A stretch of DNA of 38,247 nt from Gammaproteobacteria bacterium (GTDB taxonomy: Bacteria > Pseudomonadota > Gammaproteobacteria > SZUA-152). Location of the stretch: contig JAKIUF010000043.1 in NCBI GenBank assembly GCA_021647705.1, forward strand, positions 1-38,247, read 5' to 3'. A program made the position numbers and the translations under genes. Below, piece by piece: positions 7,379 to 15,290 of this stretch (the stretch's first letter is position 1; the number at the start of each line of letters is the position of its first letter). Below the pieces are notes generated by a model. That model was not told the origin of the DNA and made no database searches. It worked only from the letters and a program-made list of their open reading frames with translations.

Positions 7379-10165
7379 CTATTGAATCATCATCACTGCA
7401 CTACCCAGGGTCGTGGTACACATCGCCTTGACCATTGCGCGGGTACGGGCAGCGTTATTGTTGCAGGCTGGATCGGCAGTACAAATCGTCAGCAAACGAT
7501 CAAACAGGTTGCCTGGGTACTCAAGGTCTGCTGGCTTACTGATTAACTCAGCTTTGAGATCTGCGCGATCCGGCATATTGGTTAAAATCACACCACCAAT
7601 ACCGACCATGTTGTCGTACAAGGCATCCACAATCTGATTTTTTGCTGCGGAATCACCTGTGCTGAAAGCAGTAGCCACATCATCGGTAAAGCCAAAACCA
7701 GAACCAAAGAAGGTGTTTCGCAAACTGGTGTCTTCCACCAGAGCATCACAATAGGCAATAGCTAGCTGGGCGACACCCATTTCGTGTGCAGCAAGGAAAC
7801 CATTAATATTCTCGTCGGCTGGTAGCTGTTGTTTGATACCGGTAACAACACCTGCGTCTTCTTTGTAATAAGTTTCCAGTACGCTGGCGAATTGTGGCAG
7901 ATAAGGATCAACACCCGTCATAACCGACATGGAATGAAGAACCTCCTCAAAAGTACGCAGACCGGTCTTAGGTACTGGAGTACCAAACACCGGCGCAATG
8001 TTGCAGTTTGGGGGACTATTCGCACTGCCACAAATCGCCGGGGTACGGCTATACTGCTTGCCGTCGAAATCTTCGAAGGTCAAAAAGAATTCGTCACTGC
8101 CTGAGCCTTTTTCCACGGCAATAATAGTACCAATAGTGGATAAAACCTGTTGACCTGTGGTGCTGTCGAAATCTGTGCCATTAATTGTGGTATCAAGATT
8201 AATGTAAGCCTGACCGCCAACGGGTTCCTTACCGTTAAGACCAATGCGCATACTTTTGATAACCGTACCACTGGGGGTGAAGTCAGGATTAAGGCTGACA
8301 AAAGTCGGCTGAGCAAACAAGTAACTGTAATCATCAAACTGGCTGGCTACAAAGTAAACAAAACATTGGTCAACCGGGCTGGTGCCCCCCTCAGGAACAC
8401 GGAAGCAGTTGGGGTCATCCATCAACCCACTGACACTGAACATGAGGAAGAATTTTTGTCCTACACCGGCTTCAAAATTTTGTTGGACCTGCTCTGGTGT
8501 CATGGCACGATTATGAATAGCTACCAGACGCAGTCTGCCTTTCCAGGGCTCGCTGAGGTCCGCTTCATTACCCATACTGAAGGCGTAGGTGGGATCCCAG
8601 TTAGCCAGATCACCCGCAGGAAGCAGAGGATCAACAGAACCCTCATCGTTGCCAATTGTGGATACATCAACACCATTCACATAAATCTTGCGGCCTTCAG
8701 CACGACTGAATGTCACCGCAACGTGCTGCTGGGTGGATTGCAGATCTTCATCCATGTCATCCGTCAGCAGGGTATTGCCATTGGGACTGTCCTCTGTGGA
8801 ACTACGATTCATGAATGCGTATCGGTACTCAGCCTGACCCAGAGTAAAGTTGCGTTCGTTAGCACCGCCTGAATAGTTGATGATGCGCGCAGGATTGTTA
8901 TCGCCTTGCGACACATTGGCAGGCACCACCCAAGCTTCGATAGAGTAAGCACCACTGCCAAGAATTTGAGTCAGCAATTTACGGCTGTCTTGTGTGGTCG
9001 CCTGTGCCTTTGCACTGCTGTCAAGAAACTCTATACCCCAGCCACCTACCCAACGGTAGTCTGTGCCTTCGTTGCCGAAGAGTTTGAGATCAAGTGGCAC
9101 ACCCACACCGCTGGTGTCTTGTATTGTGGCACCAGAACCGGCTTTGAATTCGTACAATGCGATGGTACTGGAATCATCACGAGCACCCCCGCTAGCAACA
9201 GTACCGTCAAGCAAAGCCAAAGCCTTGCTGATCTTCCAGTCAGTATCCACTGCGGTGGTGCTGATAGTATCTGCAAAAGCAACGATGGCCTGCTCCATTT
9301 CCACGGAACAGTTTTTACGGCCTTCAGTAACCGCTTGTTGCAGGGTACTGCTCAAATCCCAGCAATTGTGACCTTCGTCCATGCGTAACACCAGACGTGA
9401 ATCCCGTGGTATGTCCAGGCTGATTTTCTGACTGGTGACAATAGCATCGTAGGCGACATTTATATCGACATCAGCAAAGAAGGGCGTTTGCGGGACAGAG
9501 GCTGAATCCCTGTGACAGTTGGCACAATTGTCCACAAGCAGGGTATGCACGTCACTAAAACCAGAAGGTGCCGAAGCTGGAAAGTTTTTGCTGCTCCCAA
9601 CCTCTTTGATCGTTGGTGGAGTAAGCGTGATAACGTTAGGTTCGTTATCTATACCACCACCAGGAACGCCACCAGCAACCCAGTTACTGATATATGCCGT
9701 GGCATTCGTGGCCAAAGCGCTACAAGCACTCGCCGTGCCGCAATTGTGCCCTTCATTGATTTTGGTAATAAGTGCTGAGCTGCCCGGAACATCTCGATTA
9801 ACCAGATTGCTACTGATCATCTGGCCATAGGCAGTATTGACATCGGCGGTATCCAGAAAATAGGGAGCCTGGCTGCCGGTATTGGTGTTGTGGCAGTTTT
9901 CGCAATTACTGGCATCCAGCATCTTGCTCCAAAACTCGGTTTGGAAATTGCAAATATCTTCTATCGCGTCAGTCTCTGTAGCAACGGCGTTGCAGGCATT
10001 CCCGGTATAAAGCGCTGCGGTGCTGCCATTACCAACACCTCCCGTGACCGTAGGCTCATTGGGCACACTGTCACAAGCTGATAACAACAAACCACTGAGC
10101 AAAATAAGTGGTAACGACCATGACTGATGTTTTATACAGAGAGTTGTTCGGCCTGGAATGTTCAT
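7379..10165 (-). CDS. Dihaem-motif LamG lipoprotein
   Basis: A 928-residue lipoprotein: a signal with lipobox LLSAC (Cys31), then two tandem copies of a cytochrome-c-like unit. The first has CENCH at about 88-92 and ends in INEGHNC; the second has CANCH at about 214-218 and ends in MDEGHNC. The units share the pattern CxxCH - N - PxFxD - xNxAY - DxPxxSxLxxxxxEGHNC, showing an internal duplication. A laminin-G/concanavalin-like domain follows (about 335-560: TIALYEFKAGSG, YSIEAWVVPAN, HVAVTFS, IYVNGVDV). The C-terminal 350 residues are unassigned. A GGAG ribosome site precedes the ATG. The layout recalls planctomycete PSCyt1/LamG proteins that pair with DUF1501 partners, as happens here. An envelope redox or binding role is inferred. 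Confidence 0.75.
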   Translation of the reverse strand: MNIPGRTTLCIKHQSWSLPLILLSGLLLSACDSVPNEPTVTGGVGNGSTAALYTGNACNAVATETDAIEDICNFQTEFWSKMLDASNCENCHNTNTGSQAPYFLDTADVNTAYGQMISSNLVNRDVPGSSALITKINEGHNCGTASACSALATNATAYISNWVAGGVPGGGIDNEPNVITLTPPTIKEVGSSKNFPASAPSGFSDVHTLLVDNCANCHRDSASVPQTPFFADVDINVAYDAIVTSQKISLDIPRDSRLVLRMDEGHNCWDLSSTLQQAVTEGRKNCSVEMEQAIVAFADTISTTAVDTDWKISKALALLDGTVASGGARDDSSTIALYEFKAGSGATIQDTSGVGVPLDLKLFGNEGTDYRWVGGWGIEFLDSSAKAQATTQDSRKLLTQILGSGAYSIEAWVVPANVSQGDNNPARIINYSGGANERNFTLGQAEYRYAFMNRSSTEDSPNGNTLLTDDMDEDLQSTQQHVAVTFSRAEGRKIYVNGVDVSTIGNDEGSVDPLLPAGDLANWDPTYAFSMGNEADLSEPWKGRLRLVAIHNRAMTPEQVQQNFEAGVGQKFFLMFSVSGLMDDPNCFRVPEGGTSPVDQCFVYFVASQFDDYSYLFAQPTFVSLNPDFTPSGTVIKSMRIGLNGKEPVGGQAYINLDTTINGTDFDSTTGQQVLSTIGTIIAVEKGSGSDEFFLTFEDFDGKQYSRTPAICGSANSPPNCNIAPVFGTPVPKTGLRTFEEVLHSMSVMTGVDPYLPQFASVLETYYKEDAGVVTGIKQQLPADENINGFLAAHEMGVAQLAIAYCDALVEDTSLRNTFFGSGFGFTDDVATAFSTGDSAAKNQIVDALYDNMVGIGGVILTNMPDRADLKAELISKPADLEYPGNLFDRLLTICTADPACNNNAARTRAMVKAMCTTTLGSAVMMIQ

Positions 10166-10242
10166 TGTAATGCTCCAAAAAAAACTGTTATGGCACCCTT
10201 TAACAGCGTGACCACCAAAGAGAGATTGTACGCGTCTTGTTT

Positions 10243-11511
10243 TTAACTGCCTTTACAGAATGCTGCGGAATCGGCAAATACCTGCTTCAGCTTGTAGTCA
10301 CCCCGAAAGCCAGTGATCATGGTATCAATTTGTGCATGGTCTTCAGCGTCAATCGGTGTACGCAGGCACACCGCCTTAAAGACTTTTTCTACCTGACAGC
10401 GGGCAAAAGCATCACTGTGTGCCAATTCCCGGCCCATGGATGCAGCGCCGCTACCGCTACCTGATGTGTTATCTGCGCTATCCCAACCCAGCGCGCTGTT
10501 ACTGCCGGTGCGCCAATAATTAGCCCACTCGTCATTGGGAGTAACGTAACCACCTTCAAAGTTATTGGCGTTGATATGATATTTTTCCTGCACACGAGTA
10601 CCAGTAGGATTACCATCTTTACCGATATCGATGGAACCGGGGGCGTTGTAGACTATTTGCCCGGCATCGTAATCAGGTTCATTGCCATTCATGGGATATT
10701 CGTAGTCGTAATAAGCGAAGGCCTGAGTCAGAGGATCCATGCCATTGTGGCAACCAACACAAGCATTCATATAGATACGGCTGTCTCCACCAGGACTACG
10801 GGAAACGTCCTGACGAACACGGTCCGGACTGTAGCTGGCGTCTTTCACTTGCTCCAGATCAGTACATAAATGATTGAGCAGGGTAAAACGGAACATAGCG
10901 CGGTTGGTGCCATCCACAAAAAAAGCTTTGGCAGCAGCACGAGTGGTGAGTACACCGGCCGGTTCTATTGTCGATGAAATGGCAGACTGCGTGGTTTCCG
11001 TGAGTACCACCTGTAAGTCGGCACCGGTATCTTCCAATGCCTTGTAGTGTGCGTTGCTGTTGCTGACCAAATTTGTTGTATCGGAGCCAGTATAGAGAAT
11101 GTCATCGTAGAGAATCCGACGGAAATCGTGGCCATCACGGATTACCCCGATCACTGTCGCCGTGTAATCATTCAGCGGTGCAAACACAGTTTGCTCTTCA
11201 TTGGTCCAGGGGGTGATGAAATTTTTCAGGGTTACCTGATAAAATTCTTTACCTATGCAGTTGTCACCGCCACCATCGTTGGTAATGGCATCCATGGCCG
11301 CACCAACAGCATCGCCCGCAGTCACCTTGGCTTCCAATTGAGTCAGACAGGCAGCACTGGGGGGCACACCCGTCAGCCGGTCATGAATTCGTTTAGCCTG
11401 TTCACGCGAACCAGCCTGTACGCTACCCGCAAACGTCGCCGATAAAACCAGAGCCAGCGCAGCGCAGACCATTTTTTGTGAAATGCTTAGGGGGAAAATT
11501 TTAGTGCTCAT
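10243..11511 (-). CDS. Secreted monohaem-motif protein, DUF1592/1588-like
   Basis: A 422-residue periplasmic protein with a Sec signal (hydrophobic segment about 12-30, likely cleavage after VQA at 33). The C-terminal half has GVLTTRAAAKAF, FRFTLLNHLCTDLE and then CVGCHNGMDPLTQAFAYYDY (haem motif CxxCH at about 251-255). This resembles the CxxCHxxMDPxGFALExFD block of the DUF1592/DUF1588 families. I start at 11511 because AAGGA lies 8 nt upstream; two earlier in-frame ATGs (11520 and 11574) would put a tail in front of the signal peptide. It is the first gene of the operon, with the LamG lipoprotein 77 bp downstream. The three proteins probably act together in the envelope; the reaction is unknown. 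Confidence 0.7.
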   Translation of the reverse strand: MSTKIFPLSISQKMVCAALALVLSATFAGSVQAGSREQAKRIHDRLTGVPPSAACLTQLEAKVTAGDAVGAAMDAITNDGGGDNCIGKEFYQVTLKNFITPWTNEEQTVFAPLNDYTATVIGVIRDGHDFRRILYDDILYTGSDTTNLVSNSNAHYKALEDTGADLQVVLTETTQSAISSTIEPAGVLTTRAAAKAFFVDGTNRAMFRFTLLNHLCTDLEQVKDASYSPDRVRQDVSRSPGGDSRIYMNACVGCHNGMDPLTQAFAYYDYEYPMNGNEPDYDAGQIVYNAPGSIDIGKDGNPTGTRVQEKYHINANNFEGGYVTPNDEWANYWRTGSNSALGWDSADNTSGSGSGAASMGRELAHSDAFARCQVEKVFKAVCLRTPIDAEDHAQIDTMITGFRGDYKLKQVFADSAAFCKGS

Positions 11512-12152
11512 ATTATGCATCCTTAAAAACGGGATTGGTGGAGGCAAAGTTGATATTTGCATACGGAGAAACAAAACTGCTCAGCGGGTGTAAACAAACA
11601 TCCGTGCCGCTATGACCCTGTGTGCAGGCAACAGATTTCAATGATTGTTGTTTTTTAGCGTCATACAGCATGTTATATTTTCCCCAACTACATTTAGCTT
11701 TCGATACGATATCGGCCGGTGCATGTTTGTCATTACAGCAAACAGCTATTTTATTAATATTATCCGCCGTGTTTTTTTATGCGGCTTTCCTGGCCTTGTT
11801 TTCCCTTTTACAGCGCTTTCCCTAATAAGGCTCTGCTGCCAGGTGAGACTGCCGTTGCGTAAGGCATAGTTTGCACACCTGCTGCTATACTCCGGGAATT
11901 GCGATAAAAACACTGTGATCTCGGTCACACACCTGACACGAGCCGTATAAAAATACAAAAAAACAAATAGCTTTATTGTTGATATCAAAGCAGTTTTTAT
12001 CTGACAACAGCCTATAAACGCTATTTCCTGCGGTCAGGTTCCCTCATTCTTCAAATTGAAAATTTCTAAAAAAATACAAACTGGCAGTTTCGACACGCCA
12101 AAGCGGTTGATTTTTTGGCCAGATAGCAATGCTGCTCAGGAATCTACCGGGC
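11512..12152. other. Long intergenic region with CRP-type site
   Basis: About 640 bp without a convincing gene, lying upstream of the haem/LamG operon and downstream of the response-regulator gene, both on the minus strand. It holds one consensus CRP site (11914-11929). On the minus strand a TATAGC hexamer about 24 nt past that site could be a -10 box, which would give a leader of about 370 nt. I see no clear terminator for the gene ending at 12153. Small plus-strand frames here have no ribosome sites or family features. Confidence 0.4.
11914..11929. promoter_or_regulatory. Consensus CRP/Vfr binding site
   Basis: TGTGATCTCGGTCACA is an exact TGTGA-N6-TCACA match, the cAMP-CRP consensus. It lies about 400 bp upstream of the start of the minus-strand haem/LamG operon and is the only candidate operator in the gap. 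It suggests carbon-state control of that operon, unless an unseen transcript starts here. Confidence 0.55.
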
Positions 12153-13340
12153 TCAAGACAACTCCCTTTTGCTGTATTCATCCGGGCCTGACAAACTCCC
12201 GGCCTTTTGACGAATAGCGGCTAATTCAAGATCAGCACCCCATTGTTGTTTCCGGTTACAAAAATCCAGTAGTGGCATAAGTTGCTCCAGCATAATATCG
12301 ATATGTGGCGTAAGCTTTTCAGAATCACCTTTGCTGAGAATACGCAGTGCGGCATCAATACTGATGCGTTTTTTCGGCGCTTGTACACTACTGTATTCAG
12401 CAGGTATCAAACGATTACCTCCAGCAGCCTGGGCACTGACTGCATATTTTTCTGCCAGTGTGAGAAACTCTTCAATGCGTTTGATGTTGTTTATTCCACG
12501 GTGACTCAGCCCTAGACTTACCGTTAATGAAGTTTGCATTTCACCCACATTAAAAAGCTGGCTGGTCACCTGTTGGCGAATGCGGTTGCAGACCTTGTGC
12601 GCTTCAGCACCCCCCAACGTGGGTGCGATGATAGCGAACCGGGTATCAGCAATGCGTGCCAGGGTGTCTTCTTTACGAATGGCGGTTTGCAGACAACCCG
12701 CCACCCCGGTCAATAGTAACTCCAGTATGGTAATACCGTATTTTGCTTTTAGCCGGTCGGCATTATCCAGCGCGATGACCAATACGGATAAGTCCTGTTG
12801 GTGACGAACAGCAAAAGCCAGATCCTGGTCACCGTGTTTAAGCAAATACCGTCGGCTGCGCACCCCGGTAAGTGCATCATCCGTGGCTTGATCCCGCAGC
12901 GCTACGGCGGTTTGCGCCAGATCTCTCGTGGTCTGATCCAGTCGTGCTTGAGCACGTACCCGTGCCAGCAACTGAGCCTTGTCAAAAGGCTTGGTAATAA
13001 AATCTGTTGCGCCCAAATCCAATGCCCGCTGCCGGGCAGCTGCATCATCTGCTGCGGTCACCATATTCACGGGAATATCATTGATACGCACATCATCATG
13101 GGCGCGAATGCGTGCAATCAGCTCGTAACCATCTAGCCGGGGCATACCTGCATCGGTGAGTATCACCTGAATTTGCTCATCGGCCAGCAGTGCTTCCCAA
13201 CCAGCTTCACCATCACTGGCTTCAACAATTTCGAATTCATTACTGAGTATTTTTTTCAATGAAACACGCACCACGCGCGAGTCATCAATAATCAACACAC
13301 GGGGTTTGTTTACAGGCAGCAGCTGTTGGTCGGCCATCAT
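12153..13340 (-). CDS. Response regulator with degenerate GGDEF domain
   Basis: A 395-residue cytosolic protein. Residues 13-130 form a receiver domain with the acidic pair IIDD (19-20), phospho-acceptor Asp63 in LTDAGMPRLDGYEL, a T in MVTAADD, and the KPF lysine (TKPFDKAQLL). Residues about 155-310 have the GGDEF fold, starting with DALTGVRSRRYL and ending with TVSLGLSHRG, but the active-site loop reads RIADTRFAII instead of R-GGDEF-x. It is therefore very unlikely to make c-di-GMP and may act as a sensor or scaffold. A C-terminal tail of about 80 residues is unassigned. The second ATG (13337) is better spaced from GGAG than the first. It is divergent from the MSHA locus, whose MshE has a c-di-GMP-binding motif. 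Confidence 0.85.
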   Translation of the reverse strand: MMADQQLLPVNKPRVLIIDDSRVVRVSLKKILSNEFEIVEASDGEAGWEALLADEQIQVILTDAGMPRLDGYELIARIRAHDDVRINDIPVNMVTAADDAAARQRALDLGATDFITKPFDKAQLLARVRAQARLDQTTRDLAQTAVALRDQATDDALTGVRSRRYLLKHGDQDLAFAVRHQQDLSVLVIALDNADRLKAKYGITILELLLTGVAGCLQTAIRKEDTLARIADTRFAIIAPTLGGAEAHKVCNRIRQQVTSQLFNVGEMQTSLTVSLGLSHRGINNIKRIEEFLTLAEKYAVSAQAAGGNRLIPAEYSSVQAPKKRISIDAALRILSKGDSEKLTPHIDIMLEQLMPLLDFCNRKQQWGADLELAAIRQKAGSLSGPDEYSKRELS

Positions 13341-13389
13341 TTCTCCTACACCCGTGTCAAAACCGGGAAGTAGTGGCAGTTATTGTCTC

Positions 13390-13419
13390 GTATAACGGCA
13401 GGAAAGAATGAAAACTCAA
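13390..13419 (-). promoter_or_regulatory. Possible sigma70 promoter for the response-regulator gene
   Basis: On the minus strand, TTGAGT (13414-13419) and TTATAC (13390-13395) are separated by 18 bp and lie about 50 bp upstream of the start codon. Each hexamer departs from consensus at one or two positions. Confidence 0.4.
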
Positions 13420-13451
13420 CCCACTACACAAATCGTTGATTGTTTATGTTT

Positions 13452-13467
13452 TGTGATATGGCTCACG
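13452..13467. promoter_or_regulatory. Near-consensus CRP-like site between response regulator and MSHA locus
   Basis: TGTGATATGGCTCACG matches TGTGA-N6-TCACA except at the last base. It lies in the 265-bp divergent intergenic region, about 140 bp before the first MSHA gene and about 115 bp before the response-regulator start, so it could act on either. I could not identify a convincing promoter for the pilus operon beside it. Confidence 0.4.
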
Positions 13468-13605
13468 ATGAATTCAAGCTTGTTGTCCGGGGTGTCGCTA
13501 TTGGGTTACGGCATGAAATCTGCCTTATCTAACTGAGATTCAATGAGTTAACAAAAACTTCCGCCTAAAATGATGGCATAACATTTAAAAGGATGCAGAA
13601 CAGGC

Positions 13606-14241
13606 ATGATCAACCAGCAGGTCAATTTGTTTCAGCCCATCTTCCGCAAGGAACGGAAACTGCTGTCGTTCAAGGTATTGACCCAGGCTTGCGCAGCTGT
13701 GGTGGTGGTATTGTTCACAATGTACGGCTGGAGTGTGCAACAAACGCAACAAATGAAAACTGATTTGGTACAACTGAAAAAACAGCAAACACAATTTTCC
13801 ACGCAATTGGCCGAAGTCAGCGATCGCTTGGCTGGAATGAAAACAGATACGGCCCCTCAATTAGCACTAACCAGCCTGGAACAGGAATTAGCCGCCCGTC
13901 AAAAAGTCGTTGCTGCTCTGAGACGAGCAAAAGACAGTTATACACATGGCGTCTCAAATTATCTGGAGAGTTTTTCCCGTCAGGCTCCCAAGGGAGTATG
14001 GCTTACCGGTTTTAGCGTACAGGCTGGTGGTGAAAACCTGGTGATTCGCGGCAGATCTTTGCAGGCAGCATTGGTGCCAACATTTTTACAACAACTCTCC
14101 AGTGAAAGTGCATTGAGTGGTACAGAATTTGGCTTGCTGCAAATTCAGCGTGAAAAACCGAATACCCGTTTTGTTGATTTCACCGTATACACCGGCACAC
14201 AACCACCACAGACCGGCACCCTGATGGAGACATCACCATGA
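13606..14241 (+). CDS. MSHA biogenesis PilN-like inner-membrane protein
   Basis: A 211-residue bitopic protein with PilN layout: a short cytoplasmic N-terminus containing INQQVNLFQP (the conserved NLF/NLY motif that in PilN docks into the actin-like PilM/MshI partner), one transmembrane helix (about 25-45, QACAAVVVVLFTMYGW), a coiled coil (about 45-115), and a periplasmic alpha/beta domain (VWLTGFSVQAGGENLVIRG). In MSHA operons this is the MshI2/PilN-type subunit of the inner-membrane alignment complex. It is the first gene of the plus-strand pilus locus, and its last four bases overlap the next start (ATGA). Its expected partner MshI is not adjacent but lies 15 kb downstream. Confidence 0.82.
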   Translation: MINQQVNLFQPIFRKERKLLSFKVLTQACAAVVVVLFTMYGWSVQQTQQMKTDLVQLKKQQTQFSTQLAEVSDRLAGMKTDTAPQLALTSLEQELAARQKVVAALRRAKDSYTHGVSNYLESFSRQAPKGVWLTGFSVQAGGENLVIRGRSLQAALVPTFLQQLSSESALSGTEFGLLQIQREKPNTRFVDFTVYTGTQPPQTGTLMETSP

Positions 14242-14921
14242 AAAACCGTTTTGCCGCATGGGGAGAGCGCTTTGAGGCTTTTTCGTTACGTGAACGGAGC
14301 TTGATTGCAGCAAGCATTATTGTAGTGATGTTTCTATTTTGGGACACCTTGTTATTGAGCCCACAGGAAATTCAGCAAAAAAAAATTGTTGTCGAGATGT
14401 ATAACACCAATCAACAAACCGAAGCAGTTGCCGAAAAAATTAAGGAAATGTCGGCAGCATTGCGAGGCAGCCAAGTCACACATATCAATGCCCGAGTCAA
14501 TGAATTACAAACACTGTTGGGAAAATTAAAACAACAGCAGAAAGACCTGACTATCGAATTTATCCAACCGGTGCAAATGGCGGGCGTGTTGCGTGACATG
14601 CTGCATGCCGAAAGTGGACTGGTGTTAACAAGCCTGGAAAGCCTGGGTGTACAGCCATTGTTTCCCACAGAAGGGGACAACAAAACAAAAAATGAAAAAA
14701 AGGGCACTCGCACACAGCAACCGGAAATCTACAAACATGGCTTGCGTATTGTGTTTGAAGGTAATTATTTCAAGACATTGAATTATTTACGTGCGCTGGA
14801 AGCCATGCCTTGGAGCCTGTACTGGGACAATGTGGAATACAGAGTCACAAAATACCCAAAAGCCAGCGTGGTCATTACGGTACACACACTGAGCCTCCAC
14901 GAGGGCTGGATTGGTGTGTAA
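14238..14921 (+). CDS. mshJ: MSHA biogenesis protein MshJ (PilO-like)
   Basis: A 227-residue bitopic inner-membrane protein of the PilO/GspM type. A basic N-terminus (RFAAWGERFEAFSLRERSLI) leads to one transmembrane helix (about 25-45), then a coiled coil (about 50-110) and a periplasmic ferredoxin-like domain (YKHGLRIVFEGNYFKTLNYL, then LEAMPWSLYWDNVEYRV). FEGxYFxTLxYLxxLE is characteristic of MshJ. It pairs with the PilN-like protein upstream to form the platform linking the cytoplasmic motor to the secretin. It overlaps both neighbours, so it is translationally coupled. Confidence 0.85.
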   Translation: MKNRFAAWGERFEAFSLRERSLIAASIIVVMFLFWDTLLLSPQEIQQKKIVVEMYNTNQQTEAVAEKIKEMSAALRGSQVTHINARVNELQTLLGKLKQQQKDLTIEFIQPVQMAGVLRDMLHAESGLVLTSLESLGVQPLFPTEGDNKTKNEKKGTRTQQPEIYKHGLRIVFEGNYFKTLNYLRALEAMPWSLYWDNVEYRVTKYPKASVVITVHTLSLHEGWIGV

Positions 14922-15288
14922 TCTTTTAAAAAAATCTCAAGTCATAATCATTGTAACGACAATGCTATTACTGATTATGCCATTGCAAGCGGCCCTGAAA
15001 GACCCTACACGTCCACCCACGGCAACAACAGCAATTTCTTCGGTGCCAGAAAAAACTCAGCGACCACGCTGGGTGCTGACATCAACATTGGTATCGGCGC
15101 AAAGACGCACGGCGGTGATTAATGACACTGTGGTATCCCATGGTGATCGCATTAATGGTGCAAAGGTCATAAATATTCAACCTACCGCAGTCCGGCTACG
15201 CATCGGCAGACGAGAAATTACAGTAATGATATTGAAAAAGAATGTTAAGTCATTGTCTCAGATGACCTCATCGAGACAAGGGAAATAA
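14914..15288 (+). CDS. mshK: MSHA biogenesis protein MshK (PilP-like)
   Basis: A 124-residue exported protein: signal peptide (VIIIVTTMLLLIMPLQAA) followed at once by LKDPTRPP, the hallmark of MshK and PilP-type pilotins. A beta-rich domain follows (WVLTSTLVSAQRRTAVINDTVV, DRINGAKVINIQPTAVRL), as in the secretin-contacting part of PilP and GspC. I start at GTG 14914, which is 8 nt after GAGGG; TTG 14911 is the alternative. It overlaps the end of mshJ by 8 bp. It probably connects the inner-membrane platform with the MshL secretin encoded immediately downstream. Confidence 0.8.
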   Translation: MCNLLKKSQVIIIVTTMLLLIMPLQAALKDPTRPPTATTAISSVPEKTQRPRWVLTSTLVSAQRRTAVINDTVVSHGDRINGAKVINIQPTAVRLRIGRREITVMILKKNVKSLSQMTSSRQGK

Positions 15289-15290
15289 TA

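Noticed and set aside
11622-11869. Overlapping small plus-strand frames in the 640-bp gap upstream of the haem operon.
   Set aside because: No ribosome site, no conserved motif, and two overlapping frames of similar length, which suggests chance.
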